Positions 1 through 10,080 are shown, counted from the first letter of the stretch. The stretch is 64,000 bases of DNA from Paragonimus westermani (GCA_008508345.1 QNGE01000829.1:25088-89087), one strand, 5' to 3'. The notes: generated by a model from the letters alone, not told the origin. Numbers and translations are program-made.

Positions 1-1119
1 TATCCGACCATTATCGAAATGCTTGAGAAAACCCATCTTACAAACTCCAATAAAGGTTTTCAAAGTGCAGAGAGATTTTCATATCCCACCGGTGGTTTAA
101 GCAACTTCATACGTTCTATGGCAGCAGCGCACAGACGATCAGAAAACACTCTTTGAACGTTCAACAATATTTTCATTAACGCATACGCTGTTGAACGCGC
201 ACACACAGCACTTTTAATTTGCCTATTCTCGTTCTCCACCCAGTCGGTTGTATAGTTACCAAGGAGAACGGTCCCTGTTAGCAAATGAGAGGCCCACCCC
301 GATTTACAGACAAGCCGTGTCTTACGCAGTTACTGAAAAGCTTCCCGGTTTACAGACTTGATAGCCTACAGTGATCTGTTAAACTGCGAGACGTTCCCTG
401 TTTTTACCATATTGCGTGTCCGCTGGCATACGCAGTTTCTTCTATACGTGTCTAAGCCTACTACGTGACGACAACGCCAGGATACATCATCCATTAAATG
501 AAAGCGGCAGAATACCGTGGCACACCTAGGGTAAACTTCGCGAATTGCCCACCACTGGGCAGGCGAACGATCAACGACGATGGTTTGCACTACTGACGTG
601 CAGGGTAACATTTTTAGCGTACGTCGTAAAACTATCCGGTAACTGGCCCTCGTTTCATTGGGCGTAAAACCGTCACACCTACGCCAGTTCATCTGCCATC
701 GACAGACGTCTATTTCTGGGATATATGCTAGGCCGTCCAACTTGGAAGTCGTGCTGGTGTTCTTGTTTGGCCTTCTCAATCCGATATGCCCCACTATGAT
801 AGCGAACTACCGAAGAGGCCTCGCAGCCGTAATCGGTCAATCAAAAAGGTAATGTGATAAACTGTACTAATATATTGCCCTTTGGAGGCTATCGTCCGAC
901 GTGTACAGTGCACACACTTATACACGCCACTTCCGTACGGTCAGCCTGGTGGCAAATCTGTTCCCCCATGTTTCTCGGCATTTGCTGCCATTTGCGAACT
1001 ATTGATGAAGAAACTGCAAAGAACCAAAGCAAATGAAATCTGTTGAGATCCTCCTGATACTCCCGGAAGTTCTGATACTGCTCCTTGAATATTCTCCAGA
1101 AAACGTCATCGTTGTTCAC
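1..1119 (-). pseudogene. Mutator-like (MULE) transposase remnant A, runs off the left edge
   Basis: Three minus-strand pieces lie in transposase order. Positions 889-1119 hold an N-terminal block starting MNNDDVFWRIFKEQY with an EDLNRF motif; the same block recurs at 25385-25621. Positions 366-794 hold the middle of the catalytic domain, with TIVVDRSPAQWWAIREVYP and a following CRFHLM, the usual position of the second catalytic Asp and the C/H motif of MULE transposases. Positions 60-284 hold the later TDWVENENRQIK motif (the TNN..E..h..lK block). The first piece is in a different frame from the other two, so at least one frameshift is present, and stops separate the blocks. The protein would cut and rejoin element ends in the nucleus, but this copy is dead. 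Which MULE branch it belongs to is not resolved. Confidence 0.6.
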
Positions 1120-1575
1120 CGCCCTGCGGATACACCGTATGAAAGTGATTCACGTGTGGTGGATCATTTAAACACCAACTAGGTGCGATGATGTTAGGTT
1201 TTATGAAATGCGCAGTTTTCATACATTTCATTTGGGACGTCCACTTGTAACATTCTACGGAAACTGGCCGTAAAACTCGCCTTATACCAGTTTCCCCATT
1301 ATTTTTGTACGAAAGGCAACCGACTGTCGTGTCACTATGGTGTCGGTGCCGTTTTAGTTTACGTTTGTGTAAGTCATATGCATGGCTTACTGGGCCTTTG
1401 GCGCATGCTTGTTCATATTGTTTCCTTTTACAGGACCTTCGTTGGGACCTCAACTTCGAAAGAACGCTGTTTCCTAGTGCCTCCGCATTGCCTCAAACTC
1501 GGTCCGCAATGGTCACGGACAGTCAGAGCTGGAGCGGATGGCCTGCATGTTACAATTGGAAGATGAGGGCGATGT
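1120..1575. repeat. Conserved 5' flank of MULE A (copy A of a dispersed repeat)
   Basis: This stretch directly upstream of the MULE N-terminus matches 25622-26160, which lies upstream of a second MULE N-terminus in the same orientation. Shared segments include a GATCATTTAAACACC-like block near 1160, then a longer block from about 1340 containing tcggtgccgttttag, gcatggcttactgg and ggcctgcatgttaca. Because both copies carry it next to the same transposase start, it is best read as the element's own 5' untranslated and terminal region. The match fades near 1560, just before the LINE-1 3' end. An alternative is an independent repeat that both MULEs landed in. Confidence 0.55.
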
Positions 1576-1578
1576 ACT

Positions 1579-2790
1579 GTCGAAGAATTTCGTCATTATT
1601 CCATGTAGACAGTCCCACAAAGTGTGCAGAAAGTTTTATAAGGGTAGGGAGAGATGGGAACGCGTATACTTTTGTGGGTGAGTGGATGGACTCCACGACC
1701 GGACTTCATTCTTTGCTCAAAGTTAAAAGAATTTTGATGATCCGCTAAATGCTCAACCGCTACGGGATTTTGAGTGTCCAGGAGGGGTGGAATGTTTTCT
1801 GGCGTGGGATATATCAGTGAGACCAAGAATGGAAGGCGAAATCACGCGATAAACGGGAGAACGTGGAACTGACTATGTGAGATATGACGAACAATGGAGA
1901 GCGTGATATTCTGGCATTACCTTTTATGTGACGTTAAGAGCATTGTGTTAACTGATGAAATGTATACCATATGCTTACAGCTGTCACCAAATAATGCGGA
2001 AAGAGATCAATTACGAGCTTTTCTTAGTGCGCGATTACTGCCGAAATTAGAGATCGATTATCTCTGTACGGCCGGTATATAGAATGAATAAAATGTTCGA
2101 CAATACTGAGAGGTTGCTAAGTGGTCTGTCAGGGGGAGGAGGAGGAAGAGTTGCAATGCAAGTTTTTTATATAGCCATGAGACGAACAGGTCGAGTTTCT
2201 TTTTTTCAAACAGTTCCAGCATGTTCAGCTTTTGCATGATGATTTACACCACACACAAGCTAGCAATAAGTATGGAGTAAGAACTTACCAAGATGACTGG
2301 GTTATTACTAACGTGCATGTGTATATCGACACCTACACACCTGTAGACACGTTTTCTTTTTCACGCGCAAGTCTGGAAGTACAAGATCTATCCTGAAATT
2401 GACATTTTTGATCAGTTTGAGGAGTACGTGACGCAACATCACGTAACACAGGGGTTCCCGTCAGATGTTATTCGGCCCCTTTTCAAAGATATTTTTCTCA
2501 GACAAATAGAGCTTGAAAATGGACAATGTTCGTTACTGTTAGGATACTTTCTAAACTTTGTTTGAATTTTTTATTCTTACTAGCTCTAATTGTATACGAG
2601 AGTATGTTCCAAATATAAGAATACTATCTAGGGAAAAAGTTGAACGCAGTTTTCCCGGGTTTTAACAAATGCCACATTGAATCCCTTGTTTCTAAGGTCA
2701 TACCTAGACCTATATTGTAAGTGAGTCGCAAAGCTGATGGCGAATTTATTGCCATAGACTAGATTATACATAAGTGCACGTTAACTTTGA
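1579..2790 (-). other. LINE-1 3' untranslated region
   Basis: On the minus strand this follows the LINE C-terminal coding region. It has many stops and no domain, yet it aligns block by block with 16703-17619 of LINE-2. Shared blocks include aactgatcaaa, atagatcttgtac, cttactccatact, gcaaaagctg and a run ending cgaaattcttcgac. No simple-sequence tail or poly(A) is visible at the end of either copy. The minus copy is longer than the plus copy, so there are indels between them. Open stretches inside it, such as 1596-1826, are not supported as genes. Confidence 0.65.
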
Positions 2791-2791
2791 G

Positions 2792-4442
2792 TCACCGTAA
2801 CCAAAAAGGATCGAATGCAAGTGTCCGGTAGCGCTCTCTGTACCTCAGTGAAGACGGATTACCCAATAAGGTCTCCGTAAATGCACGTTGGAGGCTTTCC
2901 AGAGTTAGGCTGTCAGGCTTGCGCATTTGGCTACATATGAACGTGCAGTACTCAAAAACTGGGATCGTATGCATAGGTTTTAGAGTTGTTATCGTACAGC
3001 AGATGAGTGATTAATATGAGTGATTAATATAAACTATAACCCGTCTAGTTTTAGCAACTAGGAAAGATATAGGTTCTGCAAAATTGAATGGGTTTGATTA
3101 GCGTATACCTAACTCACTTACTGAGTTGGCGGTTGATATGCTGTGACCGTCCATCTTTATATTGACATCTGGTACGTGGCAACCATGCGCAACGATAGTT
3201 GATTTATTGGCTGAAAATTTCAGCAAACAGGTTCGACGCGAAGTCTCTAATGACACGAAGTCCTTCCGTATATTCTTTAAACATGGATTGATATAACCAG
3301 GAGGAAAGCTGTAGCCAAGTTTGATAGCGTCAGCGAATAGGGATAGTTTACCATGCTTGATAACTTCACATATATCATTTATGTATATTAGAAAGGGATA
3401 CAGTTCCAGAACACTTCCTTGTATCACCCCATTAGTGACTGGTCTGGCTGTTGTGCTGTTGTCTCCCGTTTCCACTGTAAGGTACGAAGAAAACCAGCTA
3501 AGCAATGGATCACGTATACCAAACGATGCCACTGTAAGCAGAAGACGCTTATCGGGCACACGATCGAAAGCCTTTTTTATGTGCGACAGTATAACGATAA
3601 TCGTCTCTCTGGCGTCGGTAGATTCCGTCACATGGTTTAGAAATTCTAGCTGGCATGTCTGTTGAAAAACCCATGTTGGGAGTGGTTTATAAAGTTTCGT
3701 GATAATGAGAATTCAACCATGCGACATTTTGTTACACTTTCCAACACCCTAGAACAAATGACAGTATGTAAGATATCCTCACCAAATTTAGTACGAATGA
3801 AGTTGAGTAATTTGAGAGTCGTGTTCAACATGTTATTGATAAACAGATAGGGAATAGTACAACGTTACGAGCAAGTTGTGATGCTTTACGTTTCAACCAC
3901 CTCGGGTGGCCTTCCTCGGGAGTGTTGTAATCGAGGACACGTTGGACCAGGTCGGTGAGAAGGTTTGATAATAGCTAACTTAGAGCGTATGAGCCCTGCA
4001 TCAACAGGGATATGGCTTAAGAAAGTACTTTTACTTACAGGAGGAAGTGGGAGCAGTGTGCGTCCTGCAATGTTAAAGGAAGTAGCAAAATATGAATTAA
4101 AGACCTCATAGATCGTTACAGTATCATCTACAGTGGCTTTGTCCTGCAGTGTCACTGCTGAGATGGCAAGGCCACTCATATTATTTTCGCGTCTCATCGA
4201 CTGCATCAACTGCGAGTTCTTATCTGTGCTGTTAAGCGCACGTTTTCNGACTGCATCAACTGCGAGTTCTTATCTGTGCTGTTAAGCGCACGTTTTCCTT
4301 CCATTATGTGGAGCACTTTGGTTTCACGTTCAATAGCACTGAACGCTTTGCATTTAAATGATAAGGGAAAAATCGCATGTTTTCCGGTACCTTGATTTAA
4401 CACATTTGAGCTCACACTGGCCATTTGGAGTGAGAAGTTTGC
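2792..4442 (-). pseudogene. LINE-1 reverse transcriptase and C-terminal region
   Basis: The main open part (3098-3631) has KKAFDRVPDKRLL (RT motif A), GVIQGSVLELYPFLIYINDI (motif B region) and LFADAIKLGY at 3326-3337. The last should be FADD, so the second catalytic Asp is replaced by Ala and this copy cannot polymerise DNA. Downstream (2792-2974) is a C-terminal piece with TLESLQRAFTETLLGNPSSL, matched in LINE-2. Upstream (3886-4424) is the linker with EGKRALNSTDKNSQLMQ, also matched in LINE-2. Several frameshifts and stops separate the pieces. The intact protein would carry out target-primed reverse transcription in the nucleus. Confidence 0.75.
4199..4297. other. Exact 49-bp duplication around a single N (likely assembly join)
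   Basis: Positions 4199-4247 and 4249-4297 are identical and sit either side of the only ambiguous base, N at 4248. Collapsing the two copies restores continuity of the LINE-1 linker reading frame relative to LINE-2. This pattern is typical of two overlapping contig ends placed side by side rather than merged. Confidence 0.85.
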
Positions 4443-4447
4443 CGTTA
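4443..4447. repeat. Target-site duplication, left copy (CGTTA)
   Basis: CGTTA abuts the first base of the 5' LTR and is repeated exactly after the 3' LTR at 8868-8872. Five bases is usual for Ty3/Gypsy integrase. Confidence 0.9.
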
Positions 4448-4838
4448 TGTGATGGAAATCTCGATTTACCGATTATCCAAACCCCGACACAACAGAAGAT
4501 CTGACAGACGGCCAATCCAAATATCGCGTTAATGATACAACATCAGGATTGTACGAACGGTCTTAGTGTTGTGCCTTCCGTTATTCGTCAATTCATCTGT
4601 TCCGTATTCCACCAATTAGCATACAGTTTATGACGTTACATGTGCTAATGAGATCAGTCAATGACGGGCTGTGATTTCTCTAATACTGTTGTACATCAAT
4701 AAATTCGGTGTCTCAATCCATGAATAACAATTGCTTACTGCTTCCAGTACCAGGTCTTCGTCCTATTACTTGCGTGGGAGGTTTCAATTCAAGTACGATT
4801 TCTGGGGCTATTCGAAGTCTCTAATTTTCAGCATCACA
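4448..4838 (+). repeat. Gypsy-1 5' LTR (391 bp)
   Basis: Begins TGTGATGG and ends GCATCACA. A poly(A) signal AATAAA lies at 4698-4703. It matches the 3' LTR except for two visible transitions near the end (about 4827 and 4829) and a 43-bp segment (about 4770-4814) absent from the 3' LTR. The 43-bp segment is flanked by short T/C-rich homology, which fits a slippage deletion in the 3' copy. Confidence 0.92.
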
Positions 4839-4841
4839 AAT

Positions 4842-4858
4842 TGGCATCTCGTAATGGA
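4842..4858 (+). promoter_or_regulatory. Candidate primer-binding site of Gypsy-1
   Basis: TGGCATCTCGTAATGG starts three bases after the LTR, where the tRNA primer should pair, and begins with the TGG expected opposite a tRNA CCA end. The Gypsy-2 equivalent (TGGCGTCGCGG) shares its first bases and position. I cannot name the tRNA. The site overlaps the gag ATG at 4854. Confidence 0.5.
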
Positions 4859-5681
4859 ACTGCCTGCAATTGAACAATTAAATCTTCATGCTGGTGCAAG
4901 TGAAATCGAGGAATGGGTCGAACGATTTGAACTGTGGTGCAGCATTCGTCGTGATGCGAAGAAGAAAAACCAATCAGCTTTCTTCGTTACCGCTGGCGGT
5001 CGTGAATTGTATTCGTTACTGAAGAATCTGGCTTATCCGAATGCCCAAGCCTCGTTGCTGTTCGAAGAACTAAAGAAACTGCTTTTAAAACACGTGCTCC
5101 CAGTCAATTTTCAGGTCACAAAACGGGCGAAGTTCAATTTATTAGTGCGTTCAACAAGCACGAGCTTCCGTGAGTTCATTCTACAGTTGCAAAATCAAGC
5201 TGCCCGTTGTAACTTCGGTTACAACCTGGAGGAGTATCTACGTGATCGATTGATTGCTGGCGTCAATGACACTGATCTTTAGCGTAGATTGCTGGTCAAA
5301 CAAGATGTGTTTTTCCAAGTGGCCCGAGATATCTGCGAGCAGAAGGATGACGTCAATACCGCTACAGCTGCTTCGAACGTGACATTATTCCAGAATATCA
5401 AAGCGCATACTGCCACCCGAAGTCAACCAGTGAACAGGCCTTTTTATGCGCCCATCATTGATCCCGGTTCAAAGAAATTTAACAAATGTTTCTCGTGCGG
5501 TGAGTTACACTTACGATCTTCTTGCCGATTTCGTAATGCAATGTGCCATTCATGCGGTAAATCTGTTCATATTAAGAAAGTATGTAGAAGTCAGAAATGT
5601 CACCTGAGTCAAGTTAGAGAGACAAGTACTATAGAACCGTCCACCGCTGTTTATTCATTGCAAATGAAGTCCAGAACTTAA
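4854..5681 (+). pseudogene. gag: Gypsy-1 gag (capsid and nucleocapsid)
   Basis: The ATG at 4854 lies just past the LTR and opens MELPAIEQLNLHAGA, followed by a capsid-like stretch with EWVERFELWC; Gypsy-2 has a matching HFKRFQLWC. At 5487-5585 are two zinc knuckles, CX2CX3HX4C followed by CX2CX4HX4C. Gag packages the RNA into cytoplasmic particles. A TAG at 5280-5282 splits the frame, most simply a CAG to TAG change, and a TAA at 5679-5681 ends it. The frame is shared with pol, so a Gag-Pol polyprotein was probably made without frameshifting in the active ancestor. Confidence 0.85.
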
Positions 5682-6890
5682 CAATTTATTCATAGATGCC
5701 TCAAGTTCAAGTCGGGATGTACGTATGAATCTATTGTGGACACAAAAATTAGCGAATCCATTATTTCAAAACCACTACTAGATCGCATGGCCCCTGCTGC
5801 TCAACTGAGACCAACAACGATGTAAATACGCGGAGTTACTGGTCATCGGCTAGCTCTGCTAGGTGAAGCTGATGTAATGATTGTAGGTAATGATAATGAG
5901 CTGATTCCACTGCGTTTCTTGGTGTCGGAAGGGAGCCCAGCTTTTCTGGGATTAAAAGCTTTAAAACAGCTCAATTGTGCTCTTTCACTAAATACTGATT
6001 ACAAAAATGGTCCAAGTGAAGAGTACCAAGCCCAGTTACGCAACCTGATAGTTCAGTGTTCACAACTTACAGTAGGGATGAATGTAGAGCCAGCAAAACT
6101 GGAAGTGCAAGGAGACCCGGTTTTTCTAAAGCGTCGAATAATACCCCATGGGATGAGAGAACATGTGCATAATGCTCTCAACAGATTGAAGAAAGACGGC
6201 ATAATCTCGCCGGTTAACTCATCAGCATGGGCCACACCAATCGTTGTGGTTATGAAAGAAGATGGAAAATCACCTAGGATATGTGGTGAGTATAGATTAA
6301 CGCTGAATCCAAGACTGGAAAAGTGCGCAGCAACAACTGAGGAGCCGGAGGATTTCATGAAAGCCCTGCACGGTGGCAAAGTGTTTTCTAAAATTGACCT
6401 GACAAACGCATACTTACAAATTCCACTGGAGTATGATTCTAAGGCGATCACTACGATTAACACCCCTTGGGGATTATTTCAGTACAATTTTTTACCATTT
6501 GGATTACACGTATCAGCTGGGATATTCCAGGCTGCGGTTGATGGAGTAATTGCCGACTTACCAGGAGTACGCGCGTATCAAGATGATGTAATCATATACG
6601 CCGACAGTGCAAAGGAGCATGATAAGAGGTTGCTTTCACTTCTGGAACGATTCAAGGCTAAGAACATAGCCATAAAGCCTTTTAAGTGCGTGTTCCAAGT
6701 GTGAGAGCTGAGTTTTCTTAGTTTTACCATAAGTGATAAAGGATACAGGCCGGACCCTGACCGGTACAAAGCCTCGGTTACCGTTACATCGCCAAGAGAC
6801 CAAGATGAGCTGCGATCAATAATGGAATGTTTGCAGTATTATTCTCGTTTTATCCCAAACATTTCGACGAAAGCACAATCATTATTTGCG
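5682..6890 (+). pseudogene. pol: Gypsy-1 pol: protease and reverse transcriptase
   Basis: The protease starts with VDT at 5736-5744, where an aspartic protease should read DTG; here the Gly is lost. A TAA follows at 5823-5825. The RT begins near 6100 with RRIIPHGMREHV, then SSAWATPIVVVMKEDGK, KVFSKIDLTNAYLQIPL (motif A), FNFLPFGL-like YNFLPFGLHVSAGIFQ, and YQDD at 6576-6587, the catalytic Asp pair. A TGA at 6702-6704 interrupts the thumb, then the frame runs on with SDKGYRPDPDR and YYSRFIPNIS. The protein would copy element RNA into DNA in particles. At least three disabling lesions make this copy non-autonomous. Confidence 0.88.
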
Positions 6891-7352
6891 GTTCAGTCAG
6901 CAGAAACATGGTCTGGGACTCAAAGACAAAATTCTTCTGCGAGAATTAATACGAGTTGTGATTAAAAAGCCGATGTTAGCCCCATTTACTATGTCCAAAG
7001 TTACTACGCTGATCACAGATGCATCCGATGTTGGCATTGGTGCTGTGTTGGAACAGGAGGGACATCGGATCATTTATTGAATAAGGCTGAGCAGGGATAT
7101 CCACAAACACAAAAGGAGGCGTTAGCAGTCTACTGGGCTGTCAGGAGGTTGCACAAATATTTGTTCGGTATTAGATTCAAGATTGTTACTGATCACCAAG
7201 CTCTACAGTATTTATTTGACCCCCACAAATCAATTGCCAAATCATCAGCGGCAATGATACAGCGATGGAGTTTAGTTCTAGCAGCATACGACTATGAGAT
7301 CGTTCATCATCCTGGTAAACAGATTCCTCAGGCGGATTTTTTATCACGGTAA
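6886..7352 (+). pseudogene. pol: Gypsy-1 pol: RNase H
   Basis: TLITDASDVGIGAVLEQEG (about 7006-7062) carries the first catalytic Asp of Gypsy RNase H in a shifted frame. The frame returns at 7077 with AEQGYPQTQKEALAVYWAV, containing the catalytic Glu, then IVTDHQALQYLFDPH, and ends with IVHHPGKQIPQADFLSR, the usual close of this domain. A small deletion near 7077 has removed the link (normally a C.SR.L motif) between the two halves and shifted the frame. RNase H removes the RNA strand during cDNA synthesis. A TAA ends the frame at 7350-7352. Confidence 0.88.
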
Positions 7353-8576
7353 TCCAGTTTTTCAGCCGCTGAAGCTTGTTTGCTTGCTTCGCCAGCTACT
7401 CCAATAAGCCGAGAGGACCTGATCAAGACAACTAAAAACTATTATGGCACGGTAATTACCGCGATGATCACGGGTCGGTCGTCAAATATTAGGAAGAAAC
7501 ACCCAGTATTATTCCAGAACCGAGAGGAGTTGTTAATACAACCTGATGGTGTGCTGTGTCGGAGGGATCGATTGGCCATTCTACCACCACTACGAAAGGC
7601 GGTATTAGACGACTCGCATAAAGGTCATCTGGGCGTGGAGAAAATGCAATCCCTGGCTCGACAGACGTGTTGGTGGCCAGAGATAAACTCGGATATCAAG
7701 AGCATTGCAATGAACTGCCACTCCTGCCTCCACAAAGTAAAGACAAGGCCGAAGAATTGGACACCTTGGCCGGACAGCTACATATCATGGTTACGGGTGC
7801 ACGCAGACTGTTGTGGACCACTTATCGGTAACTATCACATTCTGGTGTTAATCGATTCATACTCACGGTGGCCAGAAGTATTTATTACAACCTCACCTTC
7901 CACGGCATTTACCATGCACGCATTTCGTAAATGTTTCAGTCGCGAAGGCATTCCGCAGGTGTTGGTGACAGACAACGGGTCACAATTTTGTTCCGCTAAA
8001 ATCAAACAGTGGCTTGACAGCATCGGGTGTCGTCGATTGCGAACGGCGCCTCGACATCCATGTTCAAACGGGGCCGCGGAAAATCTGGTGAAAACGCTCA
8101 AAAGTGCCGTGAGTTCCACTAATCCTAAAACATTTGCTGAACTGGATGTGTTTCTGCTTCAGTACAGGAACGCAGCCCATTGTACAACGTAGGAGAGCCC
8201 AGCGGTGCTGTTTAAATCAAGGCGACTAAGAGCATCACTTCAGTGTGTAGATTCAACGGATGTGGTGTACTTTCGTGGAAACGATTTGCGACCTGCCAAA
8301 GGATTGATCACTCGCCAGCTAGGCAGCACAGTGGTAGAAATTACTGACCTGCACGATGTCACCATTCATCGGGGACACGCTGACCAAATCCAGTTTCGGA
8401 ACACTGAAAACGTGACCAAGGAGGAAGCAGAACACCCTGTGCTGCAAGAGTTCGATGCCTCGAGAAGATCAGAACGATTGGCAAATATGAATGCGGAGGC
8501 TTATCGAAAAGGGGAAGGTTGTGATGGAAATCTCGATTTACCGATTATCCAAACCCCGACACAACAGAAGATCTGA
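7353..8576 (+). pseudogene. pol: Gypsy-1 pol: integrase
   Basis: The zinc-binding region has DSHKGHLGVEKM and CHSC (about 7612-7728). The catalytic core has Asp at 7806-7808, Asp in VTDNGSQF at 7971-7973 and Glu in NGAAEN at 8079-8081; the spacing of the last two is 35 residues, the DD35E pattern. A TAG at 8190-8192 interrupts an expected ESPA motif, after which the C-terminal domain continues in frame through 8576, overlapping the 3' LTR start by about 57 bases. Integrase joins cDNA into the chromosome. All three catalytic residues remain; only the nonsense change breaks it. Confidence 0.9.
8506..8518 (+). promoter_or_regulatory. Polypurine tract of Gypsy-1
   Basis: GAAAAGGGGAAGG sits one base before the 3' LTR, where plus-strand priming starts in LTR elements. 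Confidence 0.75.
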
Positions 8577-8867
8577 CAGACGGCCAATCCAAATATCGCG
8601 TTAATGATACAACATCAGGATTGTACGAACGGTCTTAGTGTTGTGCCTTCCGTTATTCGTCAATTCATCTGTTCCGTATTCCACCAATTAGCATACAGTT
8701 TATGACGTTACATGTGCTAATGAGATCAGTCAATGACGGGCTGTGATTTCTCTAATACTGTTGTACATCAATAAATTCGGTGTCTCAATCCATGAATAAC
8801 AATTGCTTACTGCTTCCAGTACCAGGTCTTCTGGGGCTATTCGAAGTCTCTAATTCTTAGCATCACA
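8520..8867 (+). repeat. Gypsy-1 3' LTR (348 bp)
   Basis: Same termini as the 5' LTR; poly(A) signal AATAAA at 8770-8775. Lacks the 43-bp segment found in the 5' LTR; the remaining sequence shows two visible transitions. Followed by CGTTA (8868-8872). Confidence 0.92.
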
Positions 8868-8872
8868 CGTTA
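8868..8872. repeat. Target-site duplication, right copy (CGTTA)
   Basis: Exact match to 4443-4447. After it, LINE-1 sequence resumes on the minus strand. Confidence 0.9.
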
Positions 8873-9262
8873 CCATACCCATTACGGTGTTTCGATCGTT
8901 GCGAGGCTAAGATGTTTACGCAGGACCTGAAGTGTTCATTGAGTGCTTTGGTTGCAATACTAGTATCAGAAATAATAATGCTCCACTTCATAGGTCTTAA
9001 CAGTGTGGTGAACACGTTCTGGTCGACGAATTTGGTTTGGCGGTAATATATGATGATGGATTTTCTACAGCTTTTAGTTCAGACTTGAAGTTGACTATGT
9101 TGTGACCACTTTTTGGAAATTTTTCCAAAACGGACACACTCGCAGAAGAGATGCCTGTTGTGAAGATGAAGTCTAAAGGGTGTTTTTGTCCCGTAGGTGT
9201 TTAATCATCTTGCCGCCATCCGTTTATTCGGACACATGCGAGGAACTCAGCTTGACTTGCTG
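8873..9262 (-). pseudogene. LINE-1 endonuclease C-terminal part
   Basis: Minus-strand translation gives AEFLACV, then DFIFTTGISSASVSVLEKF and GHNIVNFKSE, the closing part of an APE endonuclease (LD.IFT and H..V motifs). LINE-2 has matching AEFLACI but lacks the DFIFTT block, so this fragment preserves a piece missing from the other copy. Its DNA then matches 14600-14730 of LINE-2 (tattgcaaccaaag, aacatcttagcc). A TAA lies in frame near 9212. The left edge is the Gypsy-1 target duplication. Confidence 0.72.
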
Positions 9263-10080
9263 GACTTTCATGTGAGTTGAGTGATAGGCATTGTGATATT
9301 GTAGCAAGAAGTTGTCAACACTTTTTTCAAAGTCTCTGGATGTAGCACGCTGAAGAGAGGCTATAACACGCTTGAGTGTTGTAACAAATTTTACAGTCTG
9401 CCCATTAGTGCAAGAATGTCGGGCAGGAGTAAACAGATGCTTGCATCCAATGCCGCTGAGCCAAGTAGTTAGAAGTTTGGCGGTGAAATGGGTTCTATTG
9501 TCAGTCACTAACACTAGAGGTATGTCTTCTCTGCTGAATATTCTTCTTAGCGCGTAAATGGTGAATTCTGCTGTGGGCGTTGTTGTGACTGCCACTTCTG
9601 ACCACTTCGACTAGGAATCAGCGACTTCTAGCGCATAATACCTGTCAAGAAATGGACCACAGTAATCCGCATGAACCCGTTGCCAGGTCTCAGTTGACAT
9701 CGGCCATGGAGTTCACTTAGACGGTGAATTGTGGAATTTGTGATGGCAAGATGCACAACTTTTAGCCAGACGACAAATATCAGCGTCAATATCTGGTCAC
9801 CAGCACGGCAATCAGGCCAGAAACTTGATCTTTTCAACTCCAAGACGTCCAGAATACAGATCGTCCAAACAGCCTTACGAAGAGTTTGAGGAATAACAGT
9901 TCTGTCACTGATGCACAATAATCCATCTGAAGTGAGTGATAATTCCTCTCGACGCAAATGAAAGGTAGGAAACTTCTGTTTGACTTGTGGGATCCAACCA
10001 CGTCGTAACGCACTGAGGATGGGTGAAAAGTAACGTTGAGTATTGCGAATCAACTCTGTTCGGCTAACCAACAGAGGCTG
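9263..10080 (-). pseudogene. pol: Gypsy-2 pol: integrase (truncated)
   Basis: The N-terminal part (about 9760-10060) has the linker RREELSLTSDGLLC and TLRKAVW before the zinc-binding region, which is damaged. The core (9224-9595) has IPLVLVTDNRTHF with the second catalytic Asp, then CKHLFTPARHSCTNGQ where the Glu should follow; the Glu-bearing position reads VKF, so the third catalytic residue looks lost. The reading ends in NAYHST, the last conserved integrase-core string, right at the LINE-1 junction. Confidence 0.75.

Larger units (their letters stand above)
4448..8867 (+). mobile_element. Gypsy-1: Ty3/Gypsy LTR retrotransposon with both LTRs
   Basis: Two LTRs (4448-4838 and 8520-8867) bound a gag-pol region that is almost wholly in one frame. 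Both LTRs begin TGTGATG and end CATCACA, a perfect 7-bp terminal inverted repeat. The 5-bp target duplication CGTTA is present at 4443-4447 and 8868-8872. Domain order is Gag, protease, RT, RNase H, integrase, as in Ty3/Gypsy. The double zinc knuckle, YQDD and the single-frame gag-pol suggest the CsRn1-like group of trematodes; that placement is inference. The element sits inside LINE-1, antisense to it, so it is younger than that LINE. Confidence 0.92.
1579..9262 (-). mobile_element. LINE-1: APE-type non-LTR retrotransposon, 5'-truncated, split by Gypsy-1
   Basis: The element reads on the minus strand. Its right part (8873 to about 9262) encodes the end of the AP-endonuclease domain; the left part (about 2792-4442) encodes the linker, reverse transcriptase and C-terminus; 1579 to about 2790 is the 3' untranslated region. 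Gypsy-1 (4448-8867) interrupts it. The DNA and protein align along their length with LINE-2 at 13030-17619, down to a shared terminal string cgaaattcttcgac (1579-1592, reverse complement; 17606-17619). The 5' end is cut inside the endonuclease, next to Gypsy-2. The family looks CR1/Jockey-like in its FADD-type RT and APE endonuclease; a clade call needs a tree. Confidence 0.75.

Noticed and set aside
1596..1826. Open frame in the LINE-1 3' region as a small gene
   Set aside because: LINE-2 aligns here with stops and indels, so no reading frame is conserved.
3005..3030. Two tandem copies of a 13-bp unit
   Set aside because: Only two units inside the LINE-1 C-terminal region; ordinary slippage.
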